This document shows, one piece after another, positions 28,641-38,600 of a DNA stretch of 64,000 nt. Source of the DNA: Anolis sagrei (taxonomy: Eukaryota; Chordata; Lepidosauria; Squamata; Anolidae); NCBI RefSeq assembly GCF_037176765.1, contig NC_090023.1, positions 142,959,366 to 143,023,365 on the forward strand, in the 5' to 3' direction. The position numbers and the translations under genes are program-made. Each line of letters starts with the position of its first letter. Position 1 is the stretch's first letter. The notes beneath the pieces are model-generated. The model made no database searches and was not told the origin of the DNA. It saw only the letters and a program-made list of their open reading frames with translations.

Positions 28641-30535
28641 ATATGGTTCAACAGTAGTGTACTAGGATACTTCCTCAGGATACATGATGTCTTAGTACTG
28701 CAGCATCACCATGCTTTCAAGCTTTTAGTTGGCATATACTTTCAGAACCCACTTTATCTCTGAACTCAACAGGTTGCTCATCAGTGATTACATCTGTTCT
28801 TAGTGTTTATGAAGTTTGAAGTTGCTCAACAAGCACTGTCCACATTTTCTGACAAGGCAGGCAGGCACCTTCTAAGGGCGTAGAATCTCCCCAGGCTCAC
28901 TGTTGATCGGAAGAGACAGTGCCCTGAAACTGGGTGGCACAATTCCCCCAAAGGTTCATTGTTGATTCACTCTTGCCAGGAAATGTCAAATTGTGGAAGC
29001 CCCTTGGCAATAATATGTCTTCAGCTGATTGTTTCCACACTTTTGATGTTATCACATGAGGCTCTTAAAACAGGTTCTGCTGTCATAAACTCATATTGCT
29101 TATGATAGGAGCATGCCAGTTTTGTTCTTTTTATCACACAAGGCATTTTGAATGCACTTTTAGAAAGCTCAAAGTGCATTGTCCTTAGTGCAGCTGCAGG
29201 GACGTAACTCCTCCCAATCCATGCATTCCTTGTCTTCATATATCCCCTTTTTGTTGTTTGTTTTATGTAAGAACTGTGAAGCTATGAGTTCAGAGCTGTG
29301 CACCTCTGTACTTCCAAATTTTCATGGTTCTGAAGCATTGTTAGGGCACACTTAAAAAAATTACAATTTGAAGGCTTTTACTATTGTGTCCGTTCTGAAA
29401 GTGGGATGTGTAGTTTCCACTTGGAAAGCTTTTGTAACAAGGCAAAACTATGCATGAGTGGGAAGTTTTGCAAAATGATATTGCCTTGCAAGAAAAGGAA
29501 TGGTAAATTAACAGGAAAAATACATGCACAGTTCCTTCACTTATTTTTTTTAAAAGGAAGCAAATGGGGATGATCAGGAAGAAAGGGTTAGCTTTTTTCT
29601 TTGCATTCGAGAGAAGGACAACTCACATCTTTCCCACAATAAACAGCACAACCCCCAAAACTGCAGAGTACATTCATGGTACAGTGTGTAGAAGCCTTAA
29701 GACAGGGAAAGAGGGTGAAATACCATTTTCAAATGCTATATCTTTAACATGCCTTGAAGGTTGGTTTGTAATGGGTTTAGGACTATGTCATGCAATAGTA
29801 AATTTTTGTATTCATGTCTACTGAGCCTCCAATGAAGAAACATGCTATTAAGAATACATGCTATATCTCATCTTTGTTTCATAGAATATATCGTAATTAG
29901 CAGTTTAGAGGGTTTTTTCCTTCTTTGTTTGCATACTTTGAGTTTTTCCAATGCTTGTCCCTAAGTTGTGATGAAGTAATTGTGGTTGTGTGCACCAGTC
30001 TTTTCATCCTTCACTCTCATTGTATTTCCGCTTGTTTCATTTGAGGTCATATGAATGTGTACATACTTCATTCCCACCTTTGAACAGAATGGGTGTTTGT
30101 TTACATACTTCTCTGTATCATGTTGCATCTAGCAAGAAAGTGTTGGTCAGTGACAGCATAGGGAAGGATTTTCCATCTTATTTTTTAGAGGCCTCTAACA
30201 TCTGTTTGGGCGACTGACATGAGTCTGGGGAGTAAAATCTATGCACATTATGAAATGGGAAGGAAGGAGTAGAATCTAACCTAGCCAGCCAGACTGGCGG
30301 TGCCAATAAAGGTTTTACAACTTGATGAATGGGAAGAACAAGGAACCCACTCCCTTTTTGCAGCCTGTGTGCGTTTGCACCATAAATCTTTGAGATTACT
30401 CCACTTCCTGTTACCAAAACATTTGCAAAATGAAAATGACTTTGTGGGGCATGGGCATAATGCAGCTTTAAAGTTGAAATGTAAATTATTTGAACTTTCG
30501 TGTCAGAGAAAGATCTAGATTCAGATTTAACATTT
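28641..30535. other. intergenic, nothing recognised
   Basis: About 1.9 kb with no confident gene or repeat. Short open frames do not resemble known proteins and lack splice or homology support. Confidence 0.6.
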
Positions 30536-30617
30536 ACCATGGTCCCTCAGACTGTTGGGGCAGGTGGGCTATAGTTTGGAAAAAAATTGAACAAATTACG
30601 GTGGACTCTGCACATTT

Positions 30618-30735
30618 TATTTATTTATTTATTTGCCATGTATACCGCTACTCCCAATTTGGCTTGGAGCGATTTACAGCAGTAGATTAAAACAATACAA
30701 TTAACTTTAAAATACAATAAAAACAAGAATAGACA
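30618..30735 (-). mobile_element. L2-type LINE 3' end
   Basis: TTTATTTATTTATTTATTTGCC then TATACCGCTACTCCC and GGCTTGGAGCGATTTACAG, the reverse of a GTAAATCGC..ATAAATAAA terminus. Confidence 0.6.
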
Positions 30736-30737
30736 TA

Positions 30738-30780
30738 GTTTTTGTGCACTACAAATATGTTATTTGTAGTGCACAAAAAC
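30738..30780. repeat. perfect 20-bp inverted repeat, 3-nt loop
   Basis: The left arm 30738-30757 is the exact reverse complement of 30761-30780, with TGT between. The arms contain GTGCACTACAAATA. Confidence 0.95.
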
Positions 30781-31035
30781 ATGAAATACAGTATTTAAAA
30801 TGAACAGTTTTTAATAATAGCTTTTATTAAACATTTTCTTAAATAACATAATAAAAAGGTATGAGAAAAAAGGGAAAAGAAAGGACAGTTTTTACCAACA
30901 TATACTTACCTGTATTACAGTGGAAAGTGTGGACCTGCTTCTGGCTGATGAGATAATCAGGTTAATTGGGATTGTTGTTGTTGTGTGCCTTCCAGTCATT
31001 TCAGACTTAGGGCAACCCTTAGTTTGAAATCTCTG

Positions 31036-31236
31036 ATCTATACTGTAGAATTAATGCAGCTTGACACCACATTAATTGCTGTGGCTCAGTTATGAAATCA
31101 CAAAAGTTTGGTGAGGTATCAGTGCTATTTGGCAGGGAAGGCTAAAGATCTTATAAAACTACCCATCCCATACCATCGAGCCATGGCAGTTAAAGTGGTA
31201 TCAAACTGCATTAATTCTAAAGTGTAGATGCACCCT
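31036..31236. mobile_element. hAT-like MITE with long inverted repeats
   Basis: Starts ATCTATACTGTAGAATTAATGC and ends GCATTAATTCTAAAGTGTAGATGC. Inside are TTTGGTGAGGTATCAGTGC, GGCAGGGAAGGCTAAAGATC and AGCCATGGCAGTTAAAGTGG, a layout common in lizard MITEs. Confidence 0.72.
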
Positions 31237-31439
31237 AGGTTTTAAAATAAAAAGTAGAAAATAAAGAGCTTCTCTAATTTGAGTGTTTTCTCAGCATGTA
31301 TCAGTAAAATGGCCACATGTAGAAGAGCTTCGAAAATTGTTGAGATTGGAAATTCATTAGCAAAAATACCATAGTTTGATACTAAGACATCTAGTCAGGT
31401 GATGGGTTTTAATAAATAAGTTACAGATAAAACCCTGAC

Positions 31440-32560
31440 CCTTGAGTGTATGATTGAACAAAATATCGATGATTTGACAGCATGCATATAAACCGAGAAA
31501 CAGTTTACAGTGATTAATGGTACAATGCTATTCAAAATTCAACAACATTTCTAAATAAAAATTGATCAAGCATTTCTGACAATATTAAAATAATTGCAAA
31601 CCTAAGACATGATTTGGAAAAGGTGAAAGATAAAATGCAGATACATCTGAATTTCAAAAAGACTCACATCAGACTTAGGGCCCTTTCAGATGGACCAAAA
31701 TACCAAAAGAATCCAGCATTTCAAATGCCAGTTTATCTTGGAATGTGGCCAGTTTAGTCCCACAAACTCTGGAATTTTACACAGGGCTCGATTTTCGATA
31801 AACCTGGAAGGGCATCTATCCAGCCCCCAGCCCCCCAATTCCACCTAAACCTACCAGAGAGGTCTGCAGGCAGAGCCCTCCCAAAGGAAAACATTTAGCA
31901 TTTAAAAAAAGATAGGAAAGTGTCTACTGTCAGGAGATCTGTATAAGAAAGAGATATTATAGCTATTTGTACAATAGAACAACATTTGCATTGCTGAGGC
32001 TATTGCAATGGAGTTGTGGATCCTAACATGGATAAATGCTCCAGCAAAAGTTTTAACAAAGATCAAGGCAAGTGGCTCAAATCCTTTTCAAGCATGCTGA
32101 GCATTTTTGCGTTGATAGATTGTTGGAGACAGCCAAACTCCGGGGATTATATCATTGTTAAAACTGTCATGAGTCTTTTTCCAATAGATATGATTGGAAT
32201 TTCTAAAAATATGGTTAATCTAGTAAAGAGGATGGATATTCTGCCAAAATGATTCCCAGACTATAATCCCATGATGACATCACTGAAAATGGAAAAAGCA
32301 CAGCCTAGTCTTTAAAAATACCTACTTTTGGGGACAGAAACATTGCAACAATGCAATGAAGAATTGAAGGATTTTTAAACCAAATTTAAATAAGGTAAAA
32401 GATTTTACAGTATCTTGGGACACAAGTAAAGCCAATGTGAGAGGACTATTTATAGAATATAGTTCCAGACCGGGGAAAAGAGACCTAAAAAGAAAAAGAA
32501 AAAAAGGAATAGATACCAAATTCAGAGGTAAATGAACTAAACATTTTGATAAGGCTACTC
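31440..32560 (+). mobile_element. decayed L1-type LINE
   Basis: Several weak blocks fit L1 in order: an ORF1-like stretch (NLRHDLEKVKDKMQ), KNMVNLVKRMDILPK, and DTSKANVRGLFIEYSSRPGK followed by a Lys/Arg-rich run as in L1 ORF2 between endonuclease and RT. Frames are broken and block order is not fully consistent, so rearrangement is possible. Confidence 0.4.
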
Positions 32561-34205
32561 AATAGAAGATTGAATTTATCATATATAGTTGTGTATACAT
32601 TTACCTCATTTATAAATTGAAGATTATGGATTTTGTTATGAGTAGATAAGTCGAGCATAAAACTTTGAAGCTTAACATAAGGCTCCTCGGATTAATTCCA
32701 TTTAGAGGTGCCAGGTTTTTCAAATTTGTTTGTTATATTTACTAGAATATTGCTTCATCTTCTAATTTGTATGTTGGTCTAAGCAGCTGCCTCCAAAATC
32801 CCTTACTGAGCATGAACGAACCGCAAATGTAATGTATTGCGATATCATAGGCAGATTACACTTCAGAGATCTCCAGAGTTAGAGAAATGTGTAACACGAA
32901 GTACCAACTGGAATTTGTAACTACTCACTAGACATATATAGAAAAAGCCTTTGCTGAGGTGGTTTGTAATTTCATCATAGATAGCTAAGACAATATTGTA
33001 GGAGTATGCTCATAGTCTCAGTCCTGCATGATTAAAAGATTATCAAATTTAAATGTGATGTTTGTAGTTTTGTTGGGGTATGTATTTGGCTTTTTCTTTA
33101 CAATCTGTTTTGTGGTTTATACAGATACATTTGGCTGCTGTTCAGTTTATTTGTAATTAAAGGGAAATGTTCTGCTATCTTTCATAAACATTAAATGGTC
33201 ACGGCTTTAACACATGTGATAGCCTGAAGATTATGGGGCAGAGAGAGAAAGAGAGATATATTTGGAAGGGTTATGGAATTTTTAAATTTTTTAATGTTTT
33301 TCTTTTTCCCTCATTCAAGGTATAATATGGACACTAATGAACAAACTGGAACTTTGTGCTAGAAATTCCTTAAGATGTATCCATGATTCCTACCGTTATG
33401 TTGGCAAGTATTATTTTTTTTAATTTAAGAAGCATTCAAAAATAGTTCTATTAGATGTTTCAGTGGAATTTGATTCTAAGGATAAACTCATAAGCATACT
33501 TTTTAAGATGTTTTTTCATTAGATTCTAAAGATTAGAATATATTTGAGTGAATACAGTCAGGGTTGCTATTTTAATGTTCCTTCAGTTTCTTCAGGCAGC
33601 TCTCATTTTTGTCCTGGAAGGTGAAAGGAAACGAAAGATATATAAAATCAGGAACTGGTCTTGTGTTCTCATGTGCCTTTTAATTGTGTGTTTGGATTAT
33701 CCTAAGATATTAAATAAATACAGGTATATCTCAGTTAACAAAGCAAGCATTACTTCTTGAACAGAACAGTTGATACCAGAGGCAGAAATAATGTGGAAAG
33801 ATCATGGATGCACCCATGCATCCTTCAGCATACTTTTTAATCCAAACAATATGCGTTTAAGAAGTGAAGTAAACACAGGTATAAACCTTCAAGATAGTAC
33901 TTTCAAAATATATTCAGAAATAGTTCTTTCTCCAGATTCCACTTACTTTATTCTTTCCATTTGGTACCCGGACATATGAATGTGTAACATGTTGGAGGTG
34001 GCTCGTGAGGCAAGCTTACCTACTCGCTCGTTTTATCTATGTTTTGTTGTTCATGCATGTTCTGTAAGCTGCTTTGTACCTTTCTTGATGTAAACAAGCT
34101 CACAGAGCTATAGTAGGATTACCTAGGGAAGAATTACACTTTTCCTAGATCAAGCTTTATTGCACTATTTATTGCAGACATACTGCTGCAATTCAACACT
34201 CAAAG
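32561..34205. other. probable FAM53A 5' region, nothing recognised
   Basis: AT-rich. No gene or clear element. An acceptor-like TTTTTCCCTCATTCAAG at about 33320 is followed by about 90 bp and a GC-type donor, but no support makes it an exon. Confidence 0.5.
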
Positions 34206-34210
34206 TCTGT

Positions 34211-34355
34211 GGGTTGTTGTTGGTTTTTCAGGCTGTATGGCCATGTTCTAGAAGCATTCTCTCATGATGAGATGCCTGCCATAGATGCAGGCAAAATGTC
34301 AGGAGAGAATGCTTCTAGAACATGGCCATACAGTCCAAAAAACGTACAACAACCC
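34211..34355. mobile_element. palindromic DNA element (ATGGCCATGTTCTAGA family)
   Basis: Inverted arms: GGGTTGTTGTTGG..CTGTATGGCCATGTTCTAG and its complement ending ACGTACAACAACCC, with GCATTCTCTC and GAGAGAATGC nested inside. Sister copies: 54405-54790 and 59356-59494. Confidence 0.78.
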
Positions 34356-34359
34356 AAAG

Positions 34360-35460
34360 ACTTTCACAATACACAGAAAGTCTGTGTTTTTCCAGTTTTA
34401 CTTCACCATCCTCCCATTGCTGATGTTGCTGAAAAGCCTCCCAGTTAGACATGATGAAAAGGAAACAAGGACTGGGAAAACATAAAAAGGGGTCTGTTTT
34501 TATAGTCTCTTTTACGCTCTTGTTCATATCTACTTCATTATGTAATGAAAGTCACTTTTCTAGAAGAACCACTTGTTAGTATAGCAGCCTCTATGGTGGT
34601 TATGGTAGCTGGAGCTGTGACTGTTTCTGAAGAATCTGGTGAATGGCCCAATCTCCCTGAGAAAAGTTTAGAGAGCCAGGAAAGGAGGAAGCTGAGAATA
34701 ACTGAGTCTTGCATTGTCATGCGTATTCTATGTTTGTATAGAAGCTAAATGGTGGTTTAATCAGCTTATAAAAATTAAAGATGGAAGGACAAGAGGAAGA
34801 GTAGTCTTTTTTGGCAACTGGCTACAAGCTAAGGGAAGAAGAAACATTTAAGTGGATCTGTTCAGAAATATACATAACATCCAATTAATCAAGCTGTAAT
34901 AACTGAAATATGACATGAGATAAATTAAAATATAACACAATTCTCTGTTTTACTGTGGAAAGTAAAAATAATACTAAATTACCAGCACTAAAAAGAATAA
35001 TATATTGCAGTGTAGTATCTTTTGAATAGTCAATTGTCAAATAATGGGTGCCTTGCATTGTTTGCCATAGATTATTGAGCAAACAGTCTGTATAGTTCTT
35101 GATTCGGATTGTACTAAAGAAGAATAAAGAGCATTGTGACATTCAGATCAACTTGAATTGCCTTTCTTAGGAAGAGTAAATATCTAGTGGAAGAACCTTT
35201 AAGTATTCGCTGATTGAAAGACGAATAATTCCCTGATCTGACTAATTCTCTGAAAAATGTCCTTTATTCTACCTGTTGGGGCAATCAACATCCTCTAAAA
35301 CCTCTATTCAGACTCATTTTAATGCTGTCACACCCAGTTTTTTAAATTTTTTAATCTTATTAGAATAGGCCCTGCCCACAGTGTTGGATCCTTGTGTTTC
35401 TTAAATGTATTATTATTATTATTACTTTACATAAGTGATTTTTATTATTGTCTTTGTCAG
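34360..35460. other. region before FAM53A first coding exon
   Basis: No gene or repeat recognised. It includes a short open frame at 34545-34748 (rich in Val/Ala/Glu) without recognisable homology. Confidence 0.5.
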
Positions 35461-35609
35461 AAAACTACACTGTGCTTTGGGGAATTGATGGTAAACTCTA
35501 CTTAGCTGCAAGATAAAGACAACACCTGTGATGTTCAAACAATCAAGAAAAGAAATAAGCTCCTGTGTTTCTTCTGGTTGAAACTGTAAACAGGAGGCTG
35601 CTGAATACC
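35461..35609 (+). other. FAM53A: FAM53A 5' UTR part of first coding exon
   Basis: A TTTTTATTATTGTCTTTGTCAG acceptor-like end at 35460 would start this exon. The 149 nt that follow are noncoding up to the ATG. Upstream noncoding exons were not found. Confidence 0.5.
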
Positions 35610-35687
35610 ATGGTAACACTAATAACAGAAAAACTGAAAAACCAGACTTTGGATGACTTGGCATGCAAAACATTAAATATTAATTTG
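35610..35687 (+). CDS. FAM53A: FAM53A coding exon 1
   Basis: 26 codons, MVTLITEKLKNQTLDDLACK then TLNINL. Donor TTG|GTAAGG, phase 0. Confidence 0.93.
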
Positions 35688-38600
35688 GTAAGGATACAAC
35701 CTTGTATGTATTTACTTTACAGCTTTACATAATCCTAAAATTATAAAGCGTTAACAAGGAAAAAGTAGTAAGCGTGTAAAAAGGGGACATTAGGTCTAAA
35801 CTTTCTACCTTTACACCCAGACAGATTTCAGGCTGGTCTGTAGGGTTTTTTTGTTTTGTTTATGTAGTTTATGAATATAAGCCATACGGTACTTAGTAGA
35901 GTTGCCTTCTAAATAAATATGCATAGATTTGGGCAGTGAGAACTCTTCCTTCTCCTGGGCCTCCTCAGAAAACCACCTCAAAATCAAACCTGCTTAATCA
36001 CAACTCATTTGAAGTATGTGTTGTGTGAAATACTGAGGCAGGCTAACTAGCTCTTTTGAGAGCTGAATCCATTTTCCCTGACCCAGAAATACAGTTTTAA
36101 TCACCACTTCTATATAATGCAGGATGGAGAATTGTATGGTATTATTCTTTCTCTTATTGCAGTACTCAGATGAGAAGCAGAACAAAAGTCATAGCCTGTT
36201 CCCCTTTGAAGTTAGTGGTAAGTTCTAACATTTTAGGCTGTCTTTGATGTTCAGTTTTCTAAAGATAATGAAGGTGGTGGTGGTGTTGGGGAGGAATTAC
36301 AGAAACATTTATTTACCTTTGCACAGTTTGGGAATATTATTGGAATATATGCTTTTATATGCATATATTAAATCTTGTTTGTCTTTGTTATATTGAATTT
36401 ATGATAAGTTGAATTAATAGTTTTTTACTCATTTGAATGTATTGATATCTGTTGGTAACAATTTTCTTTCCGGTATTATTTTGTATATTCTTAATAAATT
36501 GGATCAAAATCCAGCTCTTAGTGCCAAAGAGGAATAGATCCTTATGATCAGTGGAATTTACATATTCCTGAATGATGGTTAAAGAAGGGGAGCATTTTCT
36601 TATTTAAACAAGGTATTTGGGAGATAGTGAATGACTTCTTTTAAATGTGTTCTCTTGGGGTTCTCTTGGAAACACAATTCTGATTTAAAATTAGACACAA
36701 CCTTACTGTCCAACTTGCTTTCAAAGTAAAGTAACATTTTGTACCACTGTTTAACTAAAATGTGGCAATAATTTTGTAAAGGCAAAAGTCCCTAGTTATT
36801 CAGGGCATGCAGTGTGCCTCCCTCCTCTCTGAATTTGCTCAACTTTCAATCTGCATGTTGATAATTTGTGCAATAATAAGTAAAGTACTTCCTAACATAG
36901 AAGAATTTGGAAATTATGAGGAAAGCCCCTGGTGTTGCAGTGAGTTAACCACTGAGCTGCTGAACTCGCTGACCGAAAGGTTGGCAGTTCGACTCTGCGG
37001 AAGCAGGGTAAGCTCCTGCTATTAGCCCCACCTTCTGCCAACCTAGGAGTTCAAAAACATGCAAATGTGAGTAGATCAATAGGTACCGCTTCGGCGGGAA
37101 GGTAATAGTGCTCCATTCAGTTATGCCGGCCACGTGACCTATATGGAAAACAATATCTTGTCCTCTGCATCAGTTTGCTTGAGAGATCCTGCTCTGTGCC
37201 AGTGGGTTTGGACCTCATCATCTATATCAGTATGTTTTTGAAATTGTCCTGTCATTATCAGAATTGGTCCTAAAAGAGACACTAGATGTAGAAGGTTGTC
37301 CTTCCCCTTCCTCTCTGTGGCATAGCAGTTAATGCAAATGGCTTTACAGGAAATCTTTTTATTTCTATTCTACAGAAGAGGGCTCTTGGAAAACTTCACA
37401 TGAAAATTCTCAAGTCAGAACCGAGTCAAATAAGAATTCAGTTTGTTCTCTGCCATTATTTCAATTTTGTTCAAGTGGATCCAGTGCAGATGCACATTGG
37501 CAACATGAATCTTCAGGTCAGTCTCTGGGCCCAGGATCATTAAATGAACTGAGTCTGAATGAGAACACCAGGCAGTCATTGACACCACCTCCCAAACGGC
37601 ATTGTAGGTCACTTTCTGAACCAGATGAGTTGGTTTGGTGCCGATCACCATGGAAACCTGGCAGTTCAAAGATTTGGACCCCCATGTCCAAGAGGCGATG
37701 CAACAGTGGATGCAGTACTACTTTGCAACGATGCAACAGCCATGGAAGCACCTACGTAAAGCAATGCGCAAGCATCAGTTTGTCCCATAGTCACCAATCC
37801 AGAAGCAGTGTATTCCAAATCACCAGCCGCAATGCTTCACCGGTACCCAGACCTTCTTCTGCAAGTAGTGGTTCTATAGATAGCAATGAAGGAAGGTCAG
37901 GTTCAGGTTTTCATTGGCATTCTGGAAGATCTTACGACTTTCACCCACGCCGTCGCCTTTCCCTGTCACAGGAACACATTACTGAAATGGGAAACAGCTT
38001 CTCTTCAGCTAATAGCACTCCCACGTCCACTCCAGAGCTCAGTCGGAGTCAGGTCTTGTTGAGATGTCACTCACAGCCTTGTGTCTTGAATGAAAAGAAA
38101 AGCCGACTTAAGCGCCGGAGGGACGAGGATATCCACTGGAATCGTCCTTCGTTAGACTTTTTAAAAATGACTCGGGTGAGAATATTTGTGTCTGTCTGTC
38201 TGCATTCTGATATTAAACCTACCCCAGACAATTCTCTTGGGTATATTCATTCATTTTGTAGTTCCCTTGTGAATCAAGCATTTTTTTAAACCTGTGAACT
38301 GCTTTATGTCTTCAAGAAGAAGTGATTTTAGAGCATGGAACATAGAGGGAAAATGCATTTCTTAAATCATTGCTTAGGTCTGTTTTCTGTAGTTGGTTGT
38401 GGAAAAGATCATTGAATTACTGTTTTCCACAGTAATTAGAGTAGAATGCAACTCTAGAGAGTAAAAGCCATCAAGATACTGATGGAGGCACTGCAATCTT
38501 AATGTATAGAATATTAAAAAATACCATAAAAGGCCTTTATATGTAAAAATATTAACTAGGAAGACAAAGAAATCCATAATCGAGATTTTGCTATGGACAT

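Larger units (their letters stand above)
30536..31028 (+). mobile_element. hAT element copy with a LINE end inserted
   Basis: Left block TGGTCCCTCAGACTGTTGGG and GGGCTATAGTTTGG. Right block AGTGGAAAGTGTGGACCTGC, GCTGATGAGATAATCAGG and GTTGTGTGCCTTCCAG. The same right block occurs at 53040-53165 in a sister copy. An L2-type end (30618-30735, minus) interrupts it. Confidence 0.65.

Noticed and set aside
33321-33410. Possible noncoding FAM53A exon with a GC-type donor
   Set aside because: The acceptor-like pyrimidine tract is fair but nothing else supports it; RNA reads would decide.
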